Of a stretch of DNA of 52,610 bases, positions 8,892-17,200 are shown piece by piece. This DNA comes from Methanosarcina sp. KYL-1 (GTDB taxonomy: Archaea; Halobacteriota; Methanosarcinia; Methanosarcinales; Methanosarcinaceae). How positions within the stretch are numbered: the first letter of the stretch is position 1; every line of letters starts with the position of its first letter. The DNA is taken from positions 1-52,610 of the forward strand of contig NZ_VOUA01000029.1 in the NCBI RefSeq assembly GCF_024372725.1, in the 5' to 3' direction. A model generated the notes under the pieces. It ran no database searches. It was not told the origin of the DNA and saw only the letters and a list, made by a program, of their open reading frames with translations. The translations under genes and the position numbers were made by a program.

Positions 8892-11054
8892 ATGGACCGG
8901 GAAATAAGGATACTCCATACGGCAGACACTCACCTGGGTTACAGGCAATACCACAGTGAGGTTCGGAGGAAAGACTTTTTTGATGCTTTTGAGGCGGTCA
9001 TAAAAGACGCTATTGAGATGCAGGTGGACGCTGTCGTGCATGCGGGAGACCTTTTCGATTCCAGGAACCCGACTTTGGAAGACCTCCTGGATACGATAAA
9101 TATCCTGGGCCGGTTGAAGGCTGCAGATATTCCTCTGCTGGCAATTGTAGGGAACCACGAGAGCAAGCAGAATACCCAGTGGCTGGACCTCTTTGAGGAG
9201 ATGGGAATCGCGGTCCGGCTGGGAAAAGTGCCCTGCATGGTTGGGGATGTAGCTGTCTACGGGATCGACAGCGTGCCGAAGTCAAAGATCCCTATTTTTG
9301 ATTATTCCGGGTTTGAGCTGCCTGAGCTGCCTGAGGTGCTTGAGGCGTCTGAGGTGTCTGAGGTGTCTGAGGGTGTTTCGGAAAACGGGAAGAAGCTCCT
9401 GGTCATGCATCAGATCATGACCCCTTTCCCCTACGGGGAATGGGACTGTGCCGAGGTGCTGGAAAATATTCCCTTTAAGGTGGATGCGATCCTCCTTGGG
9501 GACTACCACAAGTACGAGAAAATTAAGGTTGGGGAGACCTGGGTTACGTACTCGGGGAGCACTGAAAGGAACAGTGCGTCCGAAAGTGAACCACGATCCT
9601 ACAATATTATCACGCTTTCTGCGGAGGGGGTGGAGATCAGCCGGCGCACCATCCCTACCCGCAAATTCCTCTTCATTTCCGCAGACCTGAAAGGGGAAGA
9701 TAAGCCCTATGAACAGATTTTTGCCGCCGTAAACGAGTATGAGGATGACCTCCCTGAATCGGTTGTGTTCCTGGAAATTTCCGGGGATTCTGGGGATGTC
9801 CTTTCTTTCAGTGATATTGAGGAGTACCTGCTGAATAAAGGGGTCCTCGTGCCGAGGGTCAGGGACCTGAGGGTCAAAGATGCGGTCCCGGAAGAGGTCG
9901 TAAAGGTCAGTTTCGCAGACCCGGACCACGCGGTTGCCGAGGAGATCAAGCGGATGAGCCTGACCGACGGCGGGCTGATCGTTGATGAAATTGTCCGGAA
10001 CCCTAACGTTGCCAGGTCAAGGGTGGACGAAGAAACCGAATCACGGCTTTCGGAACTGATTTCGGCAATCGATTTCAAGGACCCGGATTTCATTATTGAG
10101 GTGCCGGGCAGAGCTGAAGAGGCCGTAGATTCCGGCTATGCCGAAGGTGCCGAAGAAGTTGAGCAGCCTGAATATGTTGACTCTCCTGAACATGTTGAGC
10201 TGGCCGTGGAAGCCAAAGAAATAGAGCTGCCAGCGGAAGTTGAGGTTCTAGCAGTCACTGGAAGTCCTGAAATTGTCGTGAATCCTCAAGTTGAAAGCCC
10301 TGAAGGCATTGACACTACTACAATCGATGAAAATGCCGGACCTTATGAAAGTGCCGGCGTTCCCGGACCGGTTGAAGAAGCCGGCATTTCTCCGGTTGCT
10401 GCAGATGATTTGCCTGAGGGGCCGGAGAGAAAAAGCCTTGAGGGCAGGGTTCTGGAAGTTGAGAACACGGTGGGGGCGGAAAACGCAGAAAAAGAAGAAG
10501 GTAAAGACAGTCCTGTGTTCTGGAAAGCCCCTGATGTCCCGGATGCCCCCGAAAAGCCCGCTTCTCCGGAACAGCTCGCCGAAGAGCCCACCAAAGAACC
10601 CGCAGAAGAAGGGAAAATGGATAAGATCCCATCTCCAGTCGTTTCATTTTCAAGAAATACGAGCCATGCGCCCCCTGCAATGAGCCTTGACAGTTTCAAA
10701 ACGGCATCGAGTATGATTTCTCCTCAGAAGCTTTCTGAAACCCCTGCAGAAAGCCCTGCAAAAAGTCCTGAGGATATTGATTTCTGGAAAGATGCTGACA
10801 ACAGGCCGGATGTGGAAAACAGGGGTGGAAACCTTCCGGAAGAAAAACCGGTAAAGTTAGAAATGCCTGATAAATTGGAAAATACTGAAAAATCGGAATC
10901 TGAGAAGGCTGAATATCCGGAAAAGGCTGAAAAGTCGGAATCTGAAAAGGCTGGAAAACCGGAAATAGCTGGAAAGCCCGAAAAAGCCGGGCAGAAAAAT
11001 GGGAAGGGCAAGCCTGCAGTGCCCAGGCAGTACAACCTTGGTGATTACTTATGA
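8892..11054 (+). CDS. mre11: DNA double-strand break repair nuclease Mre11
   Basis: 720 residues. The N-terminal ~220 residues are a calcineurin-like phosphoesterase: D12 and H14 (HTADTHLGY), D53 (HAGDLFDSRNP), N88-H89 (VGNHE), H173 (VMHQIM) and D204-Y-H206 (LGDYHKYE). The last motif is usually G-H-x-H, so one histidine is Asp here. A low-complexity insert (residues 142-160, 9-bp DNA repeat) sits in a loop of this domain. A capping domain follows to about 410. Residues ~415-705 are a long Glu/Pro/Ala/Lys-rich disordered linker absent from standard Mre11 (about 400-420 residues), and the protein ends RQYNLGDYL, resembling a PCNA-binding PIP box. With Rad50 it forms the complex that tethers and processes DNA breaks. 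The stop overlaps the rad50 ATG by 4 nt. Confidence 0.93.
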   Translation: MDREIRILHTADTHLGYRQYHSEVRRKDFFDAFEAVIKDAIEMQVDAVVHAGDLFDSRNPTLEDLLDTINILGRLKAADIPLLAIVGNHESKQNTQWLDLFEEMGIAVRLGKVPCMVGDVAVYGIDSVPKSKIPIFDYSGFELPELPEVLEASEVSEVSEGVSENGKKLLVMHQIMTPFPYGEWDCAEVLENIPFKVDAILLGDYHKYEKIKVGETWVTYSGSTERNSASESEPRSYNIITLSAEGVEISRRTIPTRKFLFISADLKGEDKPYEQIFAAVNEYEDDLPESVVFLEISGDSGDVLSFSDIEEYLLNKGVLVPRVRDLRVKDAVPEEVVKVSFADPDHAVAEEIKRMSLTDGGLIVDEIVRNPNVARSRVDEETESRLSELISAIDFKDPDFIIEVPGRAEEAVDSGYAEGAEEVEQPEYVDSPEHVELAVEAKEIELPAEVEVLAVTGSPEIVVNPQVESPEGIDTTTIDENAGPYESAGVPGPVEEAGISPVAADDLPEGPERKSLEGRVLEVENTVGAENAEKEEGKDSPVFWKAPDVPDAPEKPASPEQLAEEPTKEPAEEGKMDKIPSPVVSFSRNTSHAPPAMSLDSFKTASSMISPQKLSETPAESPAKSPEDIDFWKDADNRPDVENRGGNLPEEKPVKLEMPDKLENTEKSESEKAEYPEKAEKSESEKAGKPEIAGKPEKAGQKNGKGKPAVPRQYNLGDYL

Positions 11055-14000
11055 AGCTGAAAAACCTGCACATCGAAAACATCCGGAGTTACAGGAAGCT
11101 GGACCTCGCTTTCGAAGACGGGGTGACGGTGATTTCCGGGGTCAACGGGAGCGGGAAGTCGAGCCTGCTTGAAGCCTGTTTTATGGGGCTTTTCGGGAGC
11201 AAGATACTTTCAAAGGACTTTGTGCTTGCGGACATGATCTTCAAGGGAGCGGAAAATGCAAAGCTTGCCCTTGACTTCGAGCACCTGGGGAGAGAATACC
11301 GGCTCGAGCAGGCTTTCCGCTACTCTCCGAAAAGTGAAAACGCCTCAAATTCGAAGTGCGTGCTCTATGCTGACGGGGAAAGCATGGTCGACCAGGCCAC
11401 CCGGACCTACGAAGAGGTCTGTGCCCTCCTGAATATGGATGAAGAGGCATACCGGAACTGCGCCTACATCCGGCAGGGGGAAATCGATGTGCTCATCAAC
11501 GCAAAGCCGAAGGACAGGCAGCGGATGATCGACGACCTGCTGCAGCTCGGAAAGCTCGAGGAGTACCGGGAAAGGGTCCACAGCGCAAAGACCGGAGTCA
11601 GCAGGCTTGAGCGGGATACAAGGACCAGCCTTGCGGACATGAAGGCCGAAATAGAAGGCATCGAGCAAACAGGGCCGGTTGCTGCCCTGAACGGGCTTCG
11701 GCAAAAGGTGAAGGAAAGTGATGCGGCCCTGCAGGAGCTTTCCGAGAAAAAAGAAGCTGCAGCTTCCCGCAAGCAGGAACTTGACAGGATGATTGCGGAG
11801 CACAGGGAACGCCTGCAGGAAATCGAGAAGTTGAAAGGGGCTGTCCGGGAGTCACAGGAAAATAAAGCAGGCTGTTTCCGGGAAAAAGAGAGCCTTTCCG
11901 GAGAAATCCAGACGCAGAGGGAGGACCTGCTTGAACGAGGGGAAGAAAACTCCTCCCTCAGGGAAGAATGCGGATTCGGGGACCTTGAAATTGAAGCCCT
12001 GCTCCTGCAAAGAGAAAAAGAGGAAGCCCTGGCAAAGGAAAAGGTGAACAGCGCCTCAAAGGAACTTGCCCTGCTCCTGAAGGAACAGGAAGCCAGGGAA
12101 CAGGTCCTTGCCGACCTTGAAAAAGACAGGGGAGAAAACAACCGCGCCCTTCTGCAGTGCAGGTCGGATATCGAGGCTGCAAAAAAGGAGATTGAAGCTT
12201 ATAAGGAAAATATAAAGGGGCTTGAAGAGGAGAGCAGGGGACTAAAAGAAAAAGCCGGCTTTGGAAATACGGAAGCTGAACTCGCTTCTGCGATAAAGGA
12301 ACTGGAAGAGAAAGAAAGCCTGCTCAGGGACCGGAAAAATGATATCGCTTCGAAGCTCGCCCTTGCCCTGAAGGAAAAGGAAACCGGGGACGGGAATTTA
12401 CTCGAACTTGAAAAGGAGCTGCAGGCCTCCAGGGCTGCAGGCCGGAAGGGTAAGACCGAAGTCGAGATTCTTGAAGAAGAACTCCGGGAAAACGCAAGAG
12501 CAGTCCTGGAAGTCCAGGAGCAGAAGTCTGAGGCCCAGGCAGGGTTGCGGGGGCTCGGGTTTGGTGCGGAGCAGCTCGAAAACCTGGAGGATTTCAGCGA
12601 ACTTTTGCTTGAGAACAAAAACAGGCTGCACGGCCGGGAAAAGGAACTTGAGGCTGTTGTCCGGGAACTTGAAAAAAGCCTCCGGAAAAACCGGGAACTG
12701 CTTGCCGAAGGGAAGTGCCCGACCTGCGGGCAGGAGCTGAAAGGGTCCGAAATCGCATGCAGCACGGAAGAGTCAGAACAGAAGAAAGAAAAGCTTTCCG
12801 CAGAGCTCGTGGACACCAAGGTCCAGCAGGCGGAGATCGAGAAAAAGCTTAACCGGCTCAAGGACGCGAAGAAACTTGAAAAGAAGATTTCTGACTACGA
12901 CCTTGAAACCGAAAAACTCAGGGAAAAGGCAAAGGCTTCGGAAAAACTGATGGAGGCCCATAAAGCCCGGATCGAAGAGGAGAAACTTAAACTCGAAACC
13001 CTTGATAAGCGAAAGCGAGAGCTTGAAGCCGGCCGGGAACAGCTCCTCCCGGACATCAAGGCCCTCAGGGGCTGGGAAGAGGCGGCGCAAAAAACCCATG
13101 GGGAGAGTGAAAAAGCCCTCCGGGAAGCCAGGGCATTTGAGAAAAAGCTTGCCGAAAACGCTTCGGAAACCGAGAAATTGAACGGGAAAATCCGGACTTC
13201 CCTGGCCCTGATTGAAAACTACGGGCAGAGGGCCGGGGAACTTGAGGAAAGGTTAAAAGAGCTCGGGGACCGGGAAGGCCAGGTCAAGGAAAAGCTGCAG
13301 GCCCTCGGGCATGAAGCCGGAGCCCTGCGGAAAAAGGAAGAGGAGGCAAAAAAAGCCCATGAGGGAAGCGAAAAGCTCCTCTTGCAGGTAAAAAAGCTTC
13401 AGTCAAACCTGCTCCGCATGGACAACATAAAGCACAAAATTTCCGAACTTGAAACCGGCATAAGGAACCTTTCCGAAAAAGTCGGTTTCTTTGACCGGGA
13501 AATCCTGGAGCGCAGTGAAAGGATAAGGCAGCTACAGGAAAAAATGGAAGGAAGCGACCTTCAGGAACTGCAGGACAAACGCACCCTGTTTGAGGAAGCC
13601 CAGGCAAATATCACTAAGAATATCCAGGAGATGGCCGCTGCAAAAGACGCGCTTTTAAAAGAAATTGGCATGGCAGAAAACAGCTTAAAGCGCTTAAGAG
13701 AACTCAAAGACGAACTCCGGGCTCTCGAAAACAGGCGGGCATACCTTGAAGCCGTGTACAGGAACGCCGAAGAACTCGAAAACACCTACATGCGCATCCG
13801 AGCAGACATGCGGACCCGGAACATAGGCGCCCTTTCCACCCTCTTAAACGAGATGTTTTCTTTCATGTATGCAAACAACGCCTATTCCCGCATCGAACTT
13901 GACTCCGAGTACAACCTGACCGTCTACAGGAAAGACGGCACTCCTCTTGAGCCAAAACTCCTGAGCGGAGGCGAACGCGCCATCTTCAACCTCATCCTGC

Positions 14001-14266
14001 GCTGTGCCATCTACCGTCTGCTTGCCCTGGGTTTTGGCGGGGACAGGGCCGACGGGCTTCCCCCCATGATCCTGGACGAACCCACAGTCTTTCTGGACAG
14101 GGGCCATGTCAGGCAGCTCCTCAAACTCATTGACACGATGCGCAACATAGGGGTCGGCCAGATCATAGTAGTCTCCCATGACGAGTCCCTTATAGATTCC
14201 GCAGACCACGTATTCCAGGTCGAAAAAGACCCCCTGACAAACATGTCCTCAATTAAGAGGGTATGA
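11051..14266 (+). CDS. rad50: DNA double-strand break repair ATPase Rad50
   Basis: 1071 residues, normal for Rad50. Walker A GVNGSGKSS at 30-38, Q-loop Gln at 142 (YIRQGEID), two long Glu/Lys-rich coiled coils separated by the zinc hook CPTCGQEL (C556, C559), then the ABC signature LSGGERAIF near 972 and Walker B MILDEPTVFLD near 1007. The coiled coils fold back so that the two ATPase halves meet, and the hook dimerises complexes through a shared zinc ion. ATP binding controls Mre11 nuclease access. Translationally coupled to mre11 (ATGA overlap). The archaeal partners HerA and NurA, often adjacent, are not in this window. A hairpin terminator candidate lies at 14319-14347. Confidence 0.95.
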   Translation: MKLKNLHIENIRSYRKLDLAFEDGVTVISGVNGSGKSSLLEACFMGLFGSKILSKDFVLADMIFKGAENAKLALDFEHLGREYRLEQAFRYSPKSENASNSKCVLYADGESMVDQATRTYEEVCALLNMDEEAYRNCAYIRQGEIDVLINAKPKDRQRMIDDLLQLGKLEEYRERVHSAKTGVSRLERDTRTSLADMKAEIEGIEQTGPVAALNGLRQKVKESDAALQELSEKKEAAASRKQELDRMIAEHRERLQEIEKLKGAVRESQENKAGCFREKESLSGEIQTQREDLLERGEENSSLREECGFGDLEIEALLLQREKEEALAKEKVNSASKELALLLKEQEAREQVLADLEKDRGENNRALLQCRSDIEAAKKEIEAYKENIKGLEEESRGLKEKAGFGNTEAELASAIKELEEKESLLRDRKNDIASKLALALKEKETGDGNLLELEKELQASRAAGRKGKTEVEILEEELRENARAVLEVQEQKSEAQAGLRGLGFGAEQLENLEDFSELLLENKNRLHGREKELEAVVRELEKSLRKNRELLAEGKCPTCGQELKGSEIACSTEESEQKKEKLSAELVDTKVQQAEIEKKLNRLKDAKKLEKKISDYDLETEKLREKAKASEKLMEAHKARIEEEKLKLETLDKRKRELEAGREQLLPDIKALRGWEEAAQKTHGESEKALREARAFEKKLAENASETEKLNGKIRTSLALIENYGQRAGELEERLKELGDREGQVKEKLQALGHEAGALRKKEEEAKKAHEGSEKLLLQVKKLQSNLLRMDNIKHKISELETGIRNLSEKVGFFDREILERSERIRQLQEKMEGSDLQELQDKRTLFEEAQANITKNIQEMAAAKDALLKEIGMAENSLKRLRELKDELRALENRRAYLEAVYRNAEELENTYMRIRADMRTRNIGALSTLLNEMFSFMYANNAYSRIELDSEYNLTVYRKDGTPLEPKLLSGGERAIFNLILRCAIYRLLALGFGGDRADGLPPMILDEPTVFLDRGHVRQLLKLIDTMRNIGVGQIIVVSHDESLIDSADHVFQVEKDPLTNMSSIKRV

Positions 14267-14293
14267 AAAAAGAAGGTAAGAAGAAAGAGGGTC

Positions 14294-14355
14294 TGAATAC
14301 AGGAAGTCTGAATACAGGAAGTCTGAGCTTTTCGAAGAGCTTCAGACTAATTTAA
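14294..14355 (+). terminator. Two 15-bp repeats followed by a hairpin after rad50
   Basis: The unit GAATACAGGAAGTCT occurs twice in tandem (14294-14323). It runs into a hairpin whose outer arms are AGTCTGA and TCAGACT (about 14319-14347), followed by AT-rich sequence. It probably ends rad50 transcripts facing the convergent gene at 14496. Confidence 0.45.
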
Positions 14356-14495
14356 AAATTCTTTGGATTGACTTTCTGAGCTTCCGTCAGGTAATCATGA
14401 TAACTTCAAAAGCCTTCAGGCCAACGTTCCGGACTTCCGGGCTAGCCTTTTGAAGTGCGTTTACAGTATCCTGAGGCGTTCCAGGTGAGGCTGAG

Positions 14496-15284
14496 TTACC
14501 AGTACACGAGGTAGTCGAAAAGTCCTTTGATCTCCTCTCCGTATTCTTCAAAAAAGCTGTAGTCTTTGACCAGGTAGCCGTCGGCGGGGAGGTCATCAAG
14601 GCAGCCGTACCAGTAGACGACCATGCCTTCCCCGAAAATCTCCGAGTATTCTTTGAACTGTTTTTTCGAGTACTGCTGGTGTTCGAATTCGTCCCCGAAA
14701 AGGGCTTTGCTCTCTATCCACTTTATCGTCATGCCTTCAATGCACACCGGAATTTTCAGGACAAAATCCGGAGTCTTACCCTCTCCCTGGGCCCGGATTT
14801 CGGCTTCCGTACAGTAGGGAATTTCCCTGTCGTCCAGCCATTTCTGGATGACTGCTTCTCCCATTTCGCCTTTTTTGCACTGCATTTCGTGGGCTTGCGG
14901 GGAGAAGAAGTGGTCAGCTTCCAGGGCTTTTTTTATCTCTTTTCTCAGGCGGGGGTGCTCGATGGAATCGGGGTTTTTGAAAAACCAGTTAACGGTTTTT
15001 TTGGGAAAACCGAGGTTTTTCATGATAAGGGACGCCATAAGGGTCGGGGGGAAATGGACATACTCCGCAAGGTCCAGGACCGGACGGCCCTTCCTCCATT
15101 TGAAAAAAAGTTCTTCCTCCCTGGAATACACTTTCCTGTGCCTGAACCTTGTCATTTTCACAATTTTCTGGTTGAGGATCGTAGCAAGCATGCCGACAGG
15201 TTCGGAATATTGTTCAGAAAGACGGAATACGTCCTTAAAATCGTACAGCGAATCGTATATCTCACGGTATGTCTCTCGGTCCAT
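14496..15284 (-). CDS. CDIN1/C15orf41-like nuclease family protein (TPD motif)
   Basis: 262 residues, close to human CDIN1 (281). The N-terminal ~125 residues are helical with helix-turn-helix character. The C-terminal half carries the family's name-giving TPD motif (GKTPDF, residues 171-173) and 18 residues later E191-S-K193 (WIESKALFGD). Together they form a PD-(D/E)xK endonuclease-like active site, with an extra conserved acidic helix (KKGEMGEAVI, 138-146). Human CDIN1 is mutated in congenital dyserythropoietic anaemia type I and works with codanin-1; the role of archaeal homologues is unknown. It is convergent with rad50 and downstream of the Cys-rich protein gene on the same strand, which may indicate a DNA-maintenance role. 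Family assignment rests on motif and length agreement. Confidence 0.8.
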   Translation of the reverse strand: MDRETYREIYDSLYDFKDVFRLSEQYSEPVGMLATILNQKIVKMTRFRHRKVYSREEELFFKWRKGRPVLDLAEYVHFPPTLMASLIMKNLGFPKKTVNWFFKNPDSIEHPRLRKEIKKALEADHFFSPQAHEMQCKKGEMGEAVIQKWLDDREIPYCTEAEIRAQGEGKTPDFVLKIPVCIEGMTIKWIESKALFGDEFEHQQYSKKQFKEYSEIFGEGMVVYWYGCLDDLPADGYLVKDYSFFEEYGEEIKGLFDYLVYW

Positions 15285-15383
15285 GCTTGATCATCATACC
15301 TCTGGCCTGGTAATTTTCCCTGGGGTTCCCGTATGCATCTTCAATCCTTAATTCTTTTCCGTTTTTCCGCTGCCAAAGGGCAA

Positions 15384-16205
15384 TTAACTCCAGAACTCCT
15401 CTTCGTAGTTGTCCGGGAGATCCAGTTCCATGAAGTCATCGACCTTCTTGCGTTTTTCCCTGAGTTCGGCAGGTTTTTTGGGGCTTTCTTCTTTTCCGGC
15501 GGGGCAACAGGGGCTGTTCTCGTTCCCATCACAGGAAGCGAAGATTGTGGTGTGCTTGTCTCTGGAGATTACTTTTTCCTGGACCTTTGGCTTTTCCTGT
15601 GCCCTGGGCTGGGGCTTTGCATAAATAATTGGATTTTCTTCCACAGGCTCTTTTTTCAAGCGGGATTCAAGCCTCATGGAGGCTACTTCAGCTTCACTGG
15701 AAACGCCTTTTCCGTTCAGGCTTTCACCGGGGCTTTCCCTGAACCTTCCTTCAAGGCTTTCCCTCTGCTTTCCTTCAAGACTTTCCCTGAGCCTTCCTTC
15801 AAGGCTTTCCCTCTGCTTTCCTTCAGGGCCTTCCCTGAGCCTTCCTTCAGAGCTTCTGCCAGGCTCTTCCGGCCAGGCTCTTCTGGTCCCTCGAAGAAGG
15901 TGGGTTTCCTCTCTTCTTTCAGCCGGCTTTTCAGGGGGTCTTTCTGCCATCCTGCTGGGAGTCCAGTCCCCGTTTTCCGAGCCAGTCCTTCTTTTAGGGA
16001 GAGGCTGCCGTCCAAGTTTGTTGAAGGTTTCCTCGGCATAGGTATCTTTTTTACGGTCTGTCCTGCCGGCCGTTGTTCTGCTGGTCGCGCCGTAGCCGAT
16101 AAGGCATATGGGCTCTTTTGTTCTCCATTCCAGGCAGAAGAGGTGACAATCCAAACCCTTGCATTTTTTGGAACTATCCAGGGGGCAAATATCTGGGAGC
16201 GTCAT
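15384..16205 (-). CDS. Cys-rich N-terminus / octapeptide-repeat / acidic-tail protein, unknown function
   Basis: 273 residues in three parts. The N-terminal 38 residues contain five cysteines (C7, C15, C20, C24, C34; CPLDSSKKCKGLDCHLFC), a likely zinc or Fe-S site. The middle is charged and disordered and includes five tandem 8-residue repeats (consensus ESLEGKQR/ESLEGRLR; 24-bp DNA units at 15731-15850). The C-terminus is acidic with aromatic residues, FMELDLPDNYEEEFWS, the kind of tail used as a protein-binding peptide, for instance by single-strand DNA-binding proteins. It lies 62 bp after prs and 99 bp before the CDIN1-like gene on the same strand. I do not recognise the family. The opposite strand is also open (15333-16238), but that frame is Ser/Phe/Pro-rich and looks like a shadow of the repeats. 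Confidence 0.65.
   Translation of the reverse strand: MTLPDICPLDSSKKCKGLDCHLFCLEWRTKEPICLIGYGATSRTTAGRTDRKKDTYAEETFNKLGRQPLPKRRTGSENGDWTPSRMAERPPEKPAERREETHLLRGTRRAWPEEPGRSSEGRLREGPEGKQRESLEGRLRESLEGKQRESLEGRFRESPGESLNGKGVSSEAEVASMRLESRLKKEPVEENPIIYAKPQPRAQEKPKVQEKVISRDKHTTIFASCDGNENSPCCPAGKEESPKKPAELREKRKKVDDFMELDLPDNYEEEFWS
15731..15850. repeat. Five tandem 24-bp units inside a coding region
   Basis: Units start at 15731, 15755, 15779, 15803 and 15827. Odd and even units alternate between two variants (CCCTGAgCC and CCCTCTGCTT types), indicating growth by a 48-bp double unit. 24 bp is eight codons, so copy-number change keeps the frame of the minus-strand gene. Confidence 0.85.
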
Positions 16206-16267
16206 AGTACTAAGAATGTACAGAACATTAAAAAATAGTTAACGGTAAAAAAAATAGAGGTGGAGGG

Positions 16268-17119
16268 TCAGAGGCCCTTCAGGGCATCTGCAATGAGGGG
16301 GGCCATGCTCACCCTGCTCTCAGCTTTTTCAAGGGTATCGCTTGCGATAATGTCTTTTACCCCTGCATTGAACAGCCTTATTGCGGCGTTTCTTGCAAGG
16401 ACAGGGTGTACGCAGGCCAGGTAGACGTCGGCAGCGCCCTGCCCCCTGAGCATGCGGATGGACTCGGCCATTGTCCCGCCGGTTGCGATCATGTCATCCA
16501 CAAGAACGATGTGCCTTCCGGTTACGTCAACGGTCTTTGTCTTGATCTCAACGGTATCCCCACTGAGCCTGGTTTTCTGGAGGTAGTCGCAGGCAAAGCC
16601 GAGGTCGGAGGCAACGTTTTTCACAAGCCCCTGGGCTCCTGCGTCCGGGGCAACCAGGAGGGGGTTTTCAAGGCTAAGGGTCGCAATGTATTCCCCGAGG
16701 AGTTTTGCAGCGTCCAGGTCTTCGGCAGGGCAGGGGAAGTGCCCGAGAACGCTCTTTTCATGGATATTGATGGTAAAGACCCGGTCAGCATTGATGCAGC
16801 GGGCAACTGCCCTGGCGCTGATAGGCTCACCGGGCTTGAACTTCTTGTCCTGCCTGGCATAGCCCATATAGGGGATCACGACATTGATTTTGGCCGCCCC
16901 TTCACAGGCATCGATAAGCTGGATCAGGGCCACCAGGTCCGAGTCCGTGGGGGTACTCTGGATCAGGGTTACATTTTCGTTTTCCGTTTCTTCGGCAATC
17001 CGGAGGTAAAGTTCCCCGTCAGGGAAGCTGTTGAATTCGCAGAGCGCAGGCTCTGTCCCGAGAGCCCGGGCCGTGCGGCTTGCAAGTAATTGTGATGCTG
17101 GTCCACCTATGATCTTCAA
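16268..17119 (-). CDS. prs: Ribose-phosphate pyrophosphokinase (PRPP synthetase)
   Basis: 283 residues, the short archaeal form. It makes 5-phosphoribosyl 1-pyrophosphate from ribose 5-phosphate and ATP in the cytoplasm, feeding nucleotide, histidine and tryptophan synthesis and, in methanogens, methanopterin. Visible motifs: FNSFPDGE (29-36), YARQDKKF (87-94), catalytic-region H120 (NIHEKSVLGHF) and the PRPP-binding loop VDDMIATGGT (207-216). The start is TTG at 17119, supported by a GAGGT Shine-Dalgarno 8 bases upstream; no ATG precedes the conserved KIIGG. A T8 run downstream in the sense strand (about 16251-16244) could help termination before the Cys-rich gene. Confidence 0.93.
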   Translation of the reverse strand: MKIIGGPASQLLASRTARALGTEPALCEFNSFPDGELYLRIAEETENENVTLIQSTPTDSDLVALIQLIDACEGAAKINVVIPYMGYARQDKKFKPGEPISARAVARCINADRVFTINIHEKSVLGHFPCPAEDLDAAKLLGEYIATLSLENPLLVAPDAGAQGLVKNVASDLGFACDYLQKTRLSGDTVEIKTKTVDVTGRHIVLVDDMIATGGTMAESIRMLRGQGAADVYLACVHPVLARNAAIRLFNAGVKDIIASDTLEKAESRVSMAPLIADALKGL

Positions 17120-17200
17120 GATACATACCTCAGTTTCCCGTCTTGATATATTCCATCCTTTAAAAATCTTCTTTTAGCGGACCCCCTACTTTTCCGGCTT

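Noticed and set aside
9282-9929. Long minus-strand frame within mre11
   Set aside because: It is a shadow of the conserved Mre11 coding frame, with no plausible motifs of its own.
15333-16238. Long plus-strand frame (301 codons) opposite the Cys-rich protein gene
   Set aside because: Its product is an unbroken run of Ser/Phe/Pro repeats, expected from the complement of the 24-bp array, while the minus-strand frame has a sensible Cys module and acidic tail.
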